In this document: positions 43,388-54,447 of the stretch, one piece after another
How positions within the stretch are numbered: the stretch's first letter is position 1
Layout: each line of letters starts with the position of its first letter
Source: Myrica gale
Taxonomy: Eukaryota; Streptophyta; Magnoliopsida; Fagales; Myricaceae
DNA length: 64,000 bases
Direction of reading: 5' to 3'
Assembly: GCA_963930655.1 (NCBI GenBank)
Contig: OZ005608.1
Coordinates: 17,819,271-17,883,270, forward strand
Notes under the pieces: model-generated
What the model was told of the DNA's origin: nothing
Database searches by the model: none
Seen by the model: the letters and a program-made list of their open reading frames with translations, nothing else
Position numbers and translations under genes: made by a program

Positions 43388-43657
43388 AACGATAAAATCA
43401 GATCGTCGAATGTCATAAAGTTGCCACATTAAATGCAAGATGCTACTCAATACATGGCGAAATGATGCATGTCGATTCCAACAGTCACCGGAAGGTTTAC
43501 ATTGGCTACGTGTCATTCGCAAACGATAAGTAGCCGGAGCGTCAAGATGCAGAAGCTGCCGCATTAAATGCAACATGCTGCTCAAGACATGGCGAAATGA
43601 TGCACGTCGGTTCCAACAGTCACCAGAAGGTTTACATTGGTCACGTGTCAATCGCAG
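43388..43657. repeat. Tandem duplication, 135 bp x 2, upstream of the 3' gypsy LTR
   Basis: Units begin CAAACGATAA and share TGGCGAAATGATGCA, CCAACAGTCACC and GGTTTACATTGG at a constant 135-bp offset. A partial third start (CAGACGATAAG) follows. The open frame on the minus strand across it is a product of the duplication. Confidence 0.85.
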
Positions 43658-43788
43658 ACGATAAGTTGTCGAAGAAATCTAGGTTGAGATAATAAGTTGG
43701 GTGATTCGAGACAATATAAGGGAATGACAAAGCCTTTGCACGATGTCAAAGAGTCCAAATCAATTTGGGCTGGAGAATGGGGGGACTC

Positions 43789-44285
43789 TGATAATACCGA
43801 AACTGAACCAATCCAGCCCAAATCAATTTGGGCTGGACGAACATGATCATACGAAAAGTCCAACGACAATAATAGGCCCATATCGCACCAAGCCCGAAAG
43901 AAAGGAAAATCGCGACATGTGTCGTGGACAGTTATAAGCTGACATATAACGTGTGACATTTCCACGATCCTGACGTTCCCACGACGAATGCTTAAACCGC
44001 CCATTATGGAGACATGTAGAAAAAGCGCACCCTGTGACACGATGCGACGAGGGATCAAAGTCCCTTGAAAAATGGGCTATAAAAACAAGGTATCATAAAG
44101 AAGAAAGGTAAGTAATTTCTAGAGAAATTGAATAGAAAGATTAATATACCAAAGTACTGACTTTAGTATCGGAGGTGCCTTACACCAGTATCCAGGGTCA
44201 TCTTTGTTATTTTACAGGAGAAATTGCGTGAATATCAAGATGCATTTTACTCTAATGTGTTTCCTATAAATCAACCGATTAGTCA
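43789..44285 (+). repeat. 3' LTR of the Tat-like gypsy element
   Basis: Starts TGATAATACCG after the polypurine tract GAATGGGGGGACTC, contains TATAAAAA at 44078, ends TCA and is followed by GTAAC. Confidence 0.88.
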
Positions 44286-44290
44286 GTAAC

Positions 44291-45317
44291 CATAAGAAGA
44301 TATGGAATATTTGATCACTACTCAACTCCGTAGCTACACACCTACAGAACTACAGTCTATTCCCTTAAAAAGAAGAATGTGAGGGTAGAACTCAAGGTTT
44401 CAAGGTGAACCGAATATTGGTGGGCGCTTCTGCAATAATGTTTTTATCTAGGGAAAAATTTTCCGGTGGAGGAAGGAACTTGTGAGAAAAGAGACGAGAT
44501 TACCATATCTGGATTAAAATCTCCTAAAATTACCAGACTGCCTTTTTGGTAAGGGTAGGATATCTTGGGAACAACATCTGGATAATCTAAGAAGTATATT
44601 TTTCTAAAGTAAATAATAAATCTTTCTTTTCAAATTTAAATACGATGAAAAATATGAAGCCATAATAAGTGATAGGTGAACGAGGGATTTTAATTCTTGT
44701 TTTCTAGTTAAGGGATGAAGAAGACGAAAAATTGGAAGTGCCAATTAGCAAATATTTTCATGTCGGACGCAGAGAATTATCAAGAAAACACTGTTTCGTT
44801 CTCAGTTCAAAAAACAATGCTCTCAAGTCCAAAGATTTAACTCAAAAAGTAATTTCTCCCGGCAGTGCCTGTTGAGTTCCCTATATTCTTCTTATATGTA
44901 ACCGACAAAAAACCCACTTCCTATCTTAAAGGCTATTAATTTCATATTTGGGATAACAAATACTCATCAGCTGATATAATCCACCGATTGAAATAAAACA
45001 ATGACCATTTGCTAAAAATTAAAAGAAAAACCTAATAGACATAACTGGCAATTTATTAACGAATATAAAGGGTGCACAAAAAGGGCAAAACATTGCAAGG
45101 TAATGGAAATTAGGTTAGCATTATAAAAAAAACATCCATTTTTTTGTAACTCCATAAACTCAAAATTTCCATTTCGATTAGGGAAATATTGAAATTTCAA
45201 ATAATTTCGAGCAGAGTTATGACAATTCTAGTGGATCACACATGTTCTCCAACCTCCAGTTATTGCAGTCTAACTGGAGTCATTCCTATAATCAAGAGAG
45301 CTCTTCCTTTTGTATTC
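44291..45317. other. Intergenic; 3' flank of the RBM34-like gene
   Basis: AT-rich with no recognised exon. It should contain the 3' UTR and poly-A site of the minus-strand gene that ends at 45318. Confidence 0.4.
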
Positions 45318-48300
45318 CTACTTGAATTTTTTGGCCTTCTTCTGCTGCTGGAAGCTCTGCGGAGTTTGCCTATCCAGCTTGCGTTTGGTCCCTCCTTGTC
45401 TTGAAGAACCACCATCCTGGACCACATTCGCTTTCGCCTTTCTGGCAGCAACTGCCGGTCTTTTCCCCTTCCGTTCTTTCAACTTCTCTCCACTCTGGAT
45501 TTTAGAGTTCGTATCGGCTGACTTAATGCTTTTAGGATGATGAACTTTCTTTTGGACGCCAGATTTGCTTGCACGCAATCCCTGATAGGATAGGGGAGCC
45601 TTTGCATTTGCCCTAGCATTGCTATCTGAAGTCCTGGAACGCAGAGCTAGCCTCTTGGCTGGAGAGTTAGCAGTCTGAGCAGGAAATGTACGCTGTCTCT
45701 TTGATGGTGTGGCAGATGGCGTGGCAGATGGAGTGGTATCTCTTCTTGCATGAGAGACTCTCAGCTCCCGGTCTCGTAACTTCAATTTCCGTTTCTTAAC
45801 AGCCAGATTTGCAGCTTCCTGCAAATACAAATTACACGTAATGCAGTTGCAACCCAAGTGACAAGTACAAAATCCTAAATATGTCAGTGGAACAAACATT
45901 TCATGATCATATTGTGAATTCCGTTACAGGTTTATAGGCTTTTGCTGTTTCTCAATCTCTCTCTGCCCCCAAATTGGTCAAAGTTCTTTCAACTAGCTTC
46001 AACCATTATCAAAGCATTTCAACTGTCCTTCACAAAAACATATAGCAAGCTCTCCTAGAGCCCTTTTAGCTAAGTATGCCAATGAAATATATATGGGTGA
46101 AAAATCAAGAAATCTAATTACAGTAGTCAAATATTGCCCAGCTAATAGAGAATCGACATTGTCAAAAAGAACACTCCTACAGGAGAGGAACCCAACTCAA
46201 ATCACATGTTTGTCTGAATAGAGCTTCGGAAAGACAGGGCAAGAAAGACTTGCAAAGATGTGCACCATAATCTAGTAATACAAAACACTGATAATAGCCT
46301 CCCGAAATTATTTTAACTTGGTGGTAACGAAAATATCACAAAGGAAAAAAGGTCACCAAAAAAATGAGATTGAGAAACATGATCAGAAGCAGCTTTCAAC
46401 TTATTGCAATCCACATAAAAATAAATCCAGGAGTAACTCAAAAATTGAGTTAACAAGCCGCAATTCCATCTAATTCCCACTATCCTGGTTTTAGACATTT
46501 GAAGACCCAATGAGAATTCAAAAATAGGAAAAAGGAAGTCCGTTTGAAGTAACGGAGTTTGGAGAATAGAAGATAATACCCTTGTTTTCAACAAGACATA
46601 GGCAATACCCTTTCCAAGACTTATATGAGGATGCCTAATGACCCTAATGGCTTCAATGCTGGATCCCAGATTGTCGATACCAGAAAACAGAAGATAGAGT
46701 TCCTCATCCTGCAAAATTAGAAAATGAAAAGAATCCAGATTTCAGCAATAACATTTGTCAAACTAGAAGAGCGCAAAAAAATCAAGACTAGCAAGTTACC
46801 TTCACATCATATGGGAGGTTACCCACAAAAACAGTTCTTTTGATATCATAAAGTGAAACACTCTCCCCTTTGAGCTTCTTCCGAGGTGGGCACGCCCGGT
46901 CAACACGAATGTGATTCCCTCCAAACTAGAATCAGTTAAAGAGACATCAACACTTATCACCTCAAAATTAAGATAGTACAAAATCAAACATGATACAGAA
47001 CCACGCTGATTAGCAAGAATTGATAAGAACATACCAGAGCCATGTTATGGGACAAGGAAGCCTGGGCGGATTCTTCAGTTTTAAAAACAATGTAAGCATG
47101 GACACTGTAATAAGAAGCTTTCTCATCAACAAAGTGACACAGCTTGAAGAAGCAAAGAAAAAAGGAATCTGCAGTAGGCTTTAACCGTCATCATAGCAGT
47201 ATTTAACAATTATCAACTAAATGAAGAGAAGAAAAAAAAAAGACTTCCTTCTTTCACTTAATCATAACTTCTGTCTAGAAGCCATCAATGAGGAAAATAC
47301 TATTGGCTCACATATAAAGATAGTCAAATGTATTGGTAACTGAGAGAGATACCTAAAAAATCAGAAAAATCAAACACTCAAAAAAGAAAAATTATACAAC
47401 CAATCAACCAGCACAAGATTAATGGGCAAATAAATGAGTACCAGAAAGTAGGAAATTCCAAACAACAATGTCATTCAAACTCATCACCTGTCAACAGCTT
47501 CATTGAATTGCTTCGTAAGTATAGCTTCCTTCCTCGGCTTTTTGGTCTGCAAAAAAAAAAAGATGACAGTCATAATTACTTCTCATATATCAAAACAAAC
47601 ATATATTTCTTGAATATTGTGAAAAACGGAAACCAAATCATCATGCAACACTCACATCCACGATCGGCACGGAACGGATCCTCACAGACTCCACCTCCCC
47701 AAACTGTTTGAATTCCTTAATCAAAGATTTCTTCTTCAACTTCAGCGGCAAGTTTCCTACAAACACAGTCCTCAAAAGCTTGCTCTCGTCGTCAAAGCCA
47801 TCCGGGGAAATAACCATATTTTCTAAATTTTCCATTGTTTTTCTCTTCTCCCCCACAACTTTCTTCTTCTCTCTCAATAATTCCTCTCCTCCTCTTTCGT
47901 CCTCCGCCGCACCATATTTCTTCATCTCGTACTCCCTCTCAAGCTCATCCCGTTTCCTCTTCTTCTGCTTCTTCATATTCTTATCCATACTTCTCGACTC
48001 CGAACCCAAATCAGGGATTTCTCCATTCGACGCGTGACCCAATTCAGTGGGTTGCCCTTCTTCTTTCACCGCTTGACGATTCGATTCAGAGCCCAGACTG
48101 GGGTTTCCACCTTTGTCTTTCTGCATTTCCCCCTCTAAAGCTGCTCCAAGATTAGGGTTTTGGAGTTTCTCTTTCTTCGATTTCTTCGTCCCCACCAGAG
48201 TCTCGGAAGCTTCTGCCACAGGATCCGCCTCAATATGAGGCAGCTTCTCCTTGCTTCTCTTCCTCTTCTTCTGCTCCAGTTCATAAGCAGAATTAGGGTT

Positions 48301-48537
48301 TCCACATCTGACATCGTTAGCGCTTCTGAATGATTCAGCTTCGGCAAAACCCTGTGCCGGCGCCAACGAAGCTTGGGGCTTTCTTCTAAAAGGGTTGTCG
48401 TCAGAGAAGATGGAATCGGTAGCATTTTGGTCCGGGGCGTCACCAAAGAGGGTCTTGAAAATCCCAGACGAGGGCGGAACGGCGTCGCCCTGTGGAGTTT
48501 GGTCCGGTTCCCTAGGTTTGTGTTTAACTCTCCCCAT
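45318..48537 (-). CDS. Two-RRM nucleolar RNA-binding protein, RBM34/NOP12 family
   Basis: Six exons join without a stop into 588 residues: 47656-48537, 47488-47546, 47035-47104, 46800-46925, 46580-46708 and 45318-45818. All introns have GT and AG, and the frame is kept across every junction. Residues 1-250 are charged, with basic runs (K-K-R-K-R-S-K, K-K-Q-K-K-R-K-R) suited to nuclear or nucleolar targeting. RRM1 is about 256-350, with T-V-F-V-G-N-L-P (RNP2) and H-A-Y-I-V-F (RNP1). RRM2 is about 366-445, with T-V-F-V-G-N-L-P-Y and G-K-G-I-A-Y-V-L-L. The tail is Lys/Arg/Ser-rich. The domain order fits yeast NOP12 and animal RBM34, linked to large-subunit rRNA maturation. Introns, intact frame and motifs make it a real, probably expressed gene. 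The TIR of a captured-gene transposon begins only 144 bases upstream of the ATG. Confidence 0.92.
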
Positions 48538-48680
48538 TTCCTTTAGGTTTTGGGTAAGAACGAGGGCTCCAAAAGAGACGTTAGATTAGAATAGAGGGAC
48601 CAAGGGGTAGTCTTTAGGAGGGATAACGTAAAGTCGATGTGAAAGAGGACTTGCGCGTGTATATATATATATATAAATAT

Positions 48681-48900
48681 GAAAAATTCACTTTGTAACC
48701 CGAATTTTGGGATATTTTTAAGTTGTATCATCTTTTATTGATTTATTTACATTAATACTACAAACTAACCTAGTGCATTGAGTTGCACCCTCCCGCTCAA
48801 TTACCCTTTAAATCTCACGAGAAACTATGTACGTGCCCGTGATAGTTTAAAAAGTAACTTCCCATTTTACCCTTGCTCTAAAGAAATAGGCGTTGAACAT
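48681..48900. repeat. Left terminal inverted repeat
   Basis: Matches 56155-56382 in reverse complement throughout, e.g. TCTCACG, TGATAGTTTAAAAA, CCCATTTTACCCT and CTCTAAA-AAATAGGCG. The inner end runs directly into PARP3 coding sequence. Confidence 0.85.
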
Positions 48901-49285
48901 AGGCATTCAGTCCTCGCCCCAAGTCGCAGAGAGAAAAGGCGCAGTACAGTATCCCATCTTTTTCAAAGATCTCTCCACCTTCTTCCTGCAATTTACTGTC
49001 CTTATGTACTCCTCTCTTGCCGAAAACCTTTAACTGCACCCAGAAAGCGAGTTATTAAAAGAACATCACTGAAAGTGTCCTCTTTGGTTCTGCTGCTGAG
49101 AATAGTAGTCGAAGAGGACATACTTCTGTCATGAGCGATTCGAGTGCCTCCTCACTAGGATCTTGTTTGTGCCATGGAATTCCTTTTCCTTCCACTACAA
49201 GATCACTAGCGATATCATAAGCTTCAGAGGCTGGGGTTCTTTTTTCTTAATGCTATCTACCAACCAAGCTTCGCATACTACATGT

Positions 49286-49768
49286 TGTAGGTTCCATACC
49301 TACGGGTCAAAGATTGCGGCTTGCAATCTTTGCATCAGCCGCAACTCGAGATTTACAGCCCGTAAATCTTGCAACATGCCATCAAATGCAGCAAAGCATT
49401 AAATGCGACAGAGCATTTTGCAGCAGATGCATTTCGACGAGCAATAAGGCGTGCACTCAATTAAACTGCAGCAGCCAAAACATTTATGAGCTGCAGGTGA
49501 ATGTTTGCACGCCACCGCAAAGCTGATAAATATGTTATCAGTTTTCACACCTTCATTTCTCCTATATATATCATACGTGAATGAGAGAAAAAATGTGAGA
49601 GGTGCGAATTGCAGTGAAGGAGTTGAGAGAGTGGAGAAAATTGCTGCCGTGAGAGTTGAGAGTTGTAAAATTTGGTTTGTTGAAATCAAAGTTTCTCTCC
49701 TCTGTGGACGTAGGCATATTGCCGAACCACGTTAAATTTTGGTCTCCTTGTGTTTGTTATTTTTGTTC
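49286..49768 (+). repeat. 5' LTR of the Tnt1-like copia (3' end clipped)
   Basis: Starts TGTAGGTTCCATACC; TATATATA at 49563 is the likely TATA box. It ends ...TTTTTGTTC and is followed directly by GTATCAGAGG, so the usual CA end and first bases of the primer site are missing. Confidence 0.92.
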
Positions 49769-50409
49769 GTATCAGAGGTAGTACATTCGGTCGAGGTCCT
49801 ATCTGACTTCAAATCCAATTTTGGACCTGTCTCGAGATTCCTCTCGAAGAGACGAGCATAACCGAACAAACCGGAGGTCAAACCGCCATCGCACGCGCCT
49901 ACACGCGCCCCTAGAGGTTTCCGCGCGTCTGACCACTCTCCTCACGCGCTTACACGCGACGCCAGTCTCCGGAAAGACGCTGCACGCGCCTTCACGCGCT
50001 CCAACAGTCGGTTACTCGCTGACCATGCGCGGAACGCGCCATTCACGCGCCAAACCGGATCTTGGATCGGTTCGGTCCGTACAACCGGGTCGGATCGTCA
50101 CCGGGTCTTCCGGGTCAACTCGCCGAGTCGTCCGAGTTTCCGAGTTAACCCGCCGAGTTTAAGTTAACGGAATCTTCTCACTCCGTCAGCATATTCCGTT
50201 ATAGTTAACGGAATATTCTGTTTCTGGAGGGAATATTTCAGGTTCGAGTTTTGTCCATTGCGGGCCCAATTTTTGTCCTTTTTGGGCCGGACCGGACCTG
50301 TTCCTAGCTATTTCGACCGTTCCGGACGCAACAGTGGGCTCCGTTTTGCGAGATTCAACTCCTAACGTAGAGCAACAAGCCATTTGAGCTAGTGTTGAAG
50401 GCGGAATCC

Positions 50410-51108
50410 ATGGAGGATTCAAGTTCTAGTGCAATGATCAAGCTTACGGCGACCAACTACACCATCTGGAGACCCCAGATGGAAGATCTTCTAAATTGCA
50501 AGGATTTGTTCGATCCAATAGAAGAGAAAGGAATAAAAGCAGGCGAGACGCCGGAAAAAGATTGGAAAAAGTCGAATAAGAAAACTATTGGTCAGATCAG
50601 ACAATGGATCGACCATAGTGTATTCCAACATGTTGCACAGGAGACAGACGCTTATACTCTATGGCAAAAGCTGGAGAACATGTACCAGGCCAAGACCGCT
50701 CGGAATAAGGCTCTCTTAATGAGACGCCTTGTAAACTTGAAGTTGAAGAGCGGCACCTCTGTTGCTGAGCACACCAGTGAGTTTCAGAACCTGGTGAACC
50801 AACTTTCAACCGTAGCGTTGAATCTTGGCGATGAAGAACAAGCTCTACTGCTTCTCAGTTCGCTACCAGACAGTTGGGAGACTTTGGTGGTCTCCCTCAG
50901 CAATTCGGCTCCAGACGGCAAACTTACCATGGTGATGGTGAAGGATGCCTTGTTTAATGAGGAAGCCAGAAGAAAAGAGGTTGGTATGGACCAGTCACAT
51001 GCCTTCGTAACTGAAGGAAGGCACCAGCAAGGACCAGTCACATCCCGGCAGTTATCATCAAAAAGGCAAGATAAAATGCTTCCACTGTGGCATCGAAGGT
51101 CACATTAA
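50410..51108 (+). CDS. Copia gag (UBN2 family), frame broken before the zinc knuckle
   Basis: Start chosen at the Met of M-E-D-S-S-S-S-A-M; a further upstream Met (50392) is possible. The copia gag core is present: T-N-Y-T-I-W-R-P-Q-M, W-x-K-L-E-N-M-Y, L-V-N-L-K-L-K-S-G-T-S-V-A-E-H, and L-L-x-S-L-P-D-S-W-E-T-L-V. It forms the virus-like capsid. The CCHC knuckle (C-F-H-C-G-I-E-G-H at 51077) lies in the pol frame, +1 relative to gag, because of an indel between about 51030 and 51077. The gag frame then ends at an unrelated stop. Confidence 0.92.
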   Translation: MEDSSSSAMIKLTATNYTIWRPQMEDLLNCKDLFDPIEEKGIKAGETPEKDWKKSNKKTIGQIRQWIDHSVFQHVAQETDAYTLWQKLENMYQAKTARNKALLMRRLVNLKLKSGTSVAEHTSEFQNLVNQLSTVALNLGDEEQALLLLSSLPDSWETLVVSLSNSAPDGKLTMVMVKDALFNEEARRKEVGMDQSHAFVTEGRHQQGPVTSRQLSSKRQDKMLPLWHRRSH

Positions 51109-54097
51109 AAGGAACTGCCGGAAGTTACAACAAGAGCAAGGCCAATCCAACAAACTGGCAAAGAAGGCAGACGGTGAAGCACTAGTCACCATCTCAGGAG
51201 ATTGTGCATTACTCTCCACCGGTGAAGAAGAATGTCTCCATGTTGCGAGTCAGGATGCAGAATGGGTGGTAGACACAGCAGCGTCCTACCACGCCACTCC
51301 TCGCAGTGATTTCTTTACCACGTATAAAGCCGGAGATTATGGTACAGTGAGGATGGGTAACACCAGTTTCTCAAAGATCGCAGGTATTGGCGATGTTCGT
51401 ATAAAGACAAATATTGGTTGTACCATGGTGTTGAAGGACGTTCGACATGTGCCCGACCTTCGGTTAAATTTGATATCCGGGACAGCCCTTGATCGACTAG
51501 GCTACGACAACCACTTCTGCAACGGTGCTTGGAAGCTGAAGAAAGGAACCATGGTTGTCGCCCGTGGACATATTTGCGGCACTTTATACAAGACCCATGT
51601 GAAGATATGCACTGATAGCCTCAATGCAGTTCAAGATGAGGCATCTCCAAATCTGTGGCACGAGAGACTCGGTCACATAGGTGAAAAAGGGTTGTTTACA
51701 CTGGCAAAGAAGGCGCTTATCACAGTCAATAAAGGTACAACGCTAAACCCTTGTGAGCATTGCTTGTTTGGTAAGCAACATCGAGTCTCGTTTAGTACAT
51801 CTGCCAGTAAAAGATCAAAGTTGTTGAGCTTGGTACACTCTGATGTATGTGGTCCCTTAGAGGTGGAGTCTTTGGGCGGTAACAGGTATTTTGTTACATT
51901 TATTGATGATGCTTCACGTAAAGTGTGGGTGTATTTCTTGAGAATGAAGGACCAAGTTTTTGAGCAGTTCAAAAACTTTCACGCTATGGTGGAAATAGAA
52001 ACTGGAAAGAAGTTGAAGTGCCTCCGGACAGACAATGGAGGCGAGTACATTTCCAGGGAATTCAGAGCATACTGCTCTGGCCATGGCATCAGACATGAGA
52101 AGACGGTCCCACGCACCCCACAACACAATGGTGTAGCCGAAAGGATGAATCGGACCATTGTAGAACGAACCAGATGTATGCTCAGTATGGCTAAGTTACC
52201 TAAGCCATTCTGGGGTGAAGCAGTTCGTGCAGCCTGTTACCTGATCAACAGAACACCATCTATACCTTTGAAGTTTGAAGTTCCGGAGATGGTGTGGTCT
52301 GGTCATAAGATCTCCTACTCTCATCTGAGAGTATTTGGGTGCAAAGCATTTGCACACATATCCAAGGAGCAGAGACAGAAGTTTGATGTCAAGTCCACTC
52401 CATGTATTTTTATTGGATACGGAGATGAAGAATTTGGATACAGACTTTGGGATTCAGAAGCTAAGAAGGTCATCAGAAGTAGGGACGTTGTGTTCCATGA
52501 AGCTGAGTTATATGGTAGCTTCAAAAGCTCAGCAAACCCAGCTGAAAACAGTGCAAGTGCTCAAGAAACTGTTATTAGTCCTACGCCATTCCAGTCTACC
52601 ACAGATACTGAAGAAATGCAGGAAGAATCCCCAGAAGAAGAAGAGGAAGTTGATAATGAAGAGGGTGTTGAGCAGGGGGAGCAGATTCCCACTCCACCAG
52701 AAGCTGCTTCATCACAACAATCAGATGATGAAGAACTTCCTCCAGTTGACGAGCCTCAACAGAACAGATCGACGAGATGCCGGTTACTGATTCCATCACG
52801 GAGATATCCGGAATCAGATTATATTCTTCTTACTGATGAGGGGGAGCCAGAAAATTTTCATGAAGCAAGAGCCCATACAGATAAGGTCAGATGGATTCAA
52901 GCTATGCAAGAAGAGATGAGTTCCTTGCAGAAGAATCAGACGTATGAGCTGGTGAAGCTTCCGAAGGGCAAGAGAGCACTGAAAAATAAATGGGTGTTCA
53001 AGCTGAAGAACGATGGCAAGCAGGTGAAGTACAAAGCTCGCTTGGTCGTCAAAGGTTTCCAACAGAAGAAAGGAGTTGACTTTGACGAGATATTCTCACC
53101 GGTAGTGAAGATGACCTCAATCCGAGTTGTACTTGGATTGGTTGCCAGTCTAGACTTGGAGCTTGAACAAATGGATGTGAAGACAGCATTTCTTCACGGA
53201 GATCTCAAAGAAGAGATATACATGGAGCAGCCAGAAGGTTTTGAAGTTCATGGGAAGGAACACTTGGTCTGCAAGTTGAAGAAGAGCCTCTATGGTCTTA
53301 AGCAGGCTCCCCGACAGTGGTACAAGAAGTTTGACTCGTTTATGGTGAGTCATGACTACAGAAGGACTGCAGCGGACCAATGTGTGTGTATTCGCAGATT
53401 CCCAGATGGTAATTTCGTTACTCTACTGCTCTATGTTGATGATATGCTGATAGTTGGACAAGATGCATCCATAATCAGCAAGTTGAAGACAGATCTCTCT
53501 AAGTTCTTTGACATGAAGGACTTAGGACCAACCCAGCAGATATTGGGCATGAAGATTGTTCGTGACAGGAAAGCGAAGAAGCTATGGTTGTCACAGGAGA
53601 GATATGTTGAACAAGTGATCAAACGGTTCAACATGGAAAATGCTAAGCCAGTCAGTAATCCACTGGCTAGTCATTTTAAATTGAGCAAGAGCTCATGTCC
53701 CTCATCGAGGGAAAATGTTGAAGAGATGGATGCAGTCTCTTACTCTTCAGCTGTTGGCAGTCTTATGTACGCAATGGTGTGTACGAGACCTGACATCGCT
53801 CACGCTGTGGGAGTTGTGAGCCGTTGTCTTTCCAACCCAGGAAAGGAACACTGGGAAGCGGTCAAGTGGATTCTCAGGTACCTTAAAGGTACGTCGAAGC
53901 TATGTTTGTGTTTCGGGGGAGCTGATCCAATCTTGGAAGGATACAAATACTCGGATATGGCTGGTGATCTTGATGGAAGAAAATCTACATCAGGATTCAT
54001 TTACACATTTTCTGGGGGAGCTGTCTCATGGCAGTCCAGATTACAAAAAATGTGTAGCTTTATCCACAACAGAAGCAGAGTACATTGCTGCAGCTGA
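51077..54097 (+). CDS. Copia pol: zinc knuckle, protease, integrase, reverse transcriptase, part of RNase H
   Basis: One frame is open throughout. CCHC knuckle at 51077; aspartic protease V-V-D-T-A-A-S-Y-H-A-T-P at 51266; integrase zinc site L-W-H-E-R-L-G-H...C-E-H-C at 51652-51763. The catalytic residues lie in H-S-D-V-C-G-P, T-D-N-G-G-E-Y and N-G-V-A-E-R-M-N-R-T (51838-52155). RT has Y-K-A-R-L-V-V-K-G-F, T-A-F-L-H-G-D-L and the active-site Y-V-D-D-M-L at 53433. RNase H begins with S-D-M-A-G-D. The order protease-integrase-RT-RNase H is that of Ty1/copia, and the wording is very close to tobacco Tnt1-94. An extra A in the A-run at about 54044-54050 shifts the frame and ends the ORF early. 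Confidence 0.95.
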   Translation, partial: CFHCGIEGHIKRNCRKLQQEQGQSNKLAKKADGEALVTISGDCALLSTGEEECLHVASQDAEWVVDTAASYHATPRSDFFTTYKAGDYGTVRMGNTSFSKIAGIGDVRIKTNIGCTMVLKDVRHVPDLRLNLISGTALDRLGYDNHFCNGAWKLKKGTMVVARGHICGTLYKTHVKICTDSLNAVQDEASPNLWHERLGHIGEKGLFTLAKKALITVNKGTTLNPCEHCLFGKQHRVSFSTSASKRSKLLSLVHSDVCGPLEVESLGGNRYFVTFIDDASRKVWVYFLRMKDQVFEQFKNFHAMVEIETGKKLKCLRTDNGGEYISREFRAYCSGHGIRHEKTVPRTPQHNGVAERMNRTIVERTRCMLSMAKLPKPFWGEAVRAACYLINRTPSIPLKFEVPEMVWSGHKISYSHLRVFGCKAFAHISKEQRQKFDVKSTPCIFIGYGDEEFGYRLWDSEAKKVIRSRDVVFHEAELYGSFKSSANPAENSASAQETVISPTPFQSTTDTEEMQEESPEEEEEVDNEEGVEQGEQIPTPPEAASSQQSDDEELPPVDEPQQNRSTRCRLLIPSRRYPESDYILLTDEGEPENFHEARAHTDKVRWIQAMQEEMSSLQKNQTYELVKLPKGKRALKNKWVFKLKNDGKQVKYKARLVVKGFQQKKGVDFDEIFSPVVKMTSIRVVLGLVASLDLELEQMDVKTAFLHGDLKEEIYMEQPEGFEVHGKEHLVCKLKKSLYGLKQAPRQWYKKFDSFMVSHDYRRTAADQCVCIRRFPDGNFVTLLLYVDDMLIVGQDASIISKLKTDLSKFFDMKDLGPTQQILGMKIVRDRKAKKLWLSQERYVEQVIKRFNMENAKPVSNPLASHFKLSKSSCPSSRENVEEMDAVSYSSAVGSLMYAMVCTRPDIAHAVGVVSRCLSNPGKEHWEAVKWILRYLKGTSKLCLCFGGADPILEGYKYSDMAGDLDGRKSTSGFIYTFSGGAVSWQSRLQKMCSFIHNRSRVHCCS

Positions 54098-54401
54098 AGC
54101 CGGGAAGGAAATGTTGTGGTTAAAGCGGTTTCTCCAAGAGTTGGAAATCAGTCAAAAGGAATACAAGGTACATTGTGATAGCCAGAGTGCTCTGGACTTG
54201 AGCAAGAATTCAATGTACCATTCCCGCACAAAACATATTGACATTCGCTATCATTGGATACGCGAAGTGATGGAGCAACAGCTATTGAAGCTTGTGAAGA
54301 TCCACACAAAAGAGAATCCAGCAGACATGTTGACGAAGGTGGTCACTCGTGAGAAGCTCGAGCTATGTAGAGACATAGCCAGGATGGATACCTCCAACTG
54401 A
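54055..54401 (+). CDS. Copia RNase H C-terminus (after a frameshift)
   Basis: In another frame from the A-run on: L-S-T-T-E-A-E-Y-I-A-A-A-E-A, K-V-H-C-D-S-Q-S-A-L-D-L-S-K, R-T-K-H-I-D-I-R-Y-H-W-I-R and N-P-A-D-M-L-T-K, ending with a stop at 54399. These are the remaining RNase H catalytic blocks and the usual end of copia pol. It belongs to the same polyprotein as the preceding CDS. Confidence 0.93.
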
Positions 54402-54447
54402 TTGATGTCAGGACACATTCTCCTCTTTAGGTATGGAGGGGGAGAAT

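Larger units (their letters stand above)
22878..44285 (+). mobile_element. Ty3/gypsy element of the Tat/Ogre type, decayed and multiply invaded
   Basis: Two LTRs of about 500 bp (22878-23397 and 43789-44285) are flanked by the 5-bp duplication GTAAC (22873-22877 and 44286-44290). The 5' LTR is followed by TGGCGCCGTCTGTGGGAA (23400-23417), the primer site used by Tat/Ogre-type elements. A polypurine tract GAATGGGGGGACTC precedes the 3' LTR. Inside, in order: gag with a tandem duplication, a broken protease-RT-RNase H segment, a minisatellite, an antisense ORF and a long 3' region. Four later insertions occupy most of the 21.4 kb: three approximately 4-kb gypsy LTRs and a copia solo LTR. Integrase is missing. 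Every frame is broken, so it is not autonomous. Confidence 0.88.

Noticed and set aside
43244-43651. 135-codon minus-strand ORF with two similar halves
   Set aside because: The halves are due to the 135-bp tandem duplication in the 3' region of the gypsy element; no family motif.
47708-48155. Plus-strand ORFs rich in Ser and Pro opposite the first exon of the RBM34-like gene
   Set aside because: They are the complement of the Lys/Glu-rich coding exon on the minus strand, whose exon structure and RRM motifs are clear.
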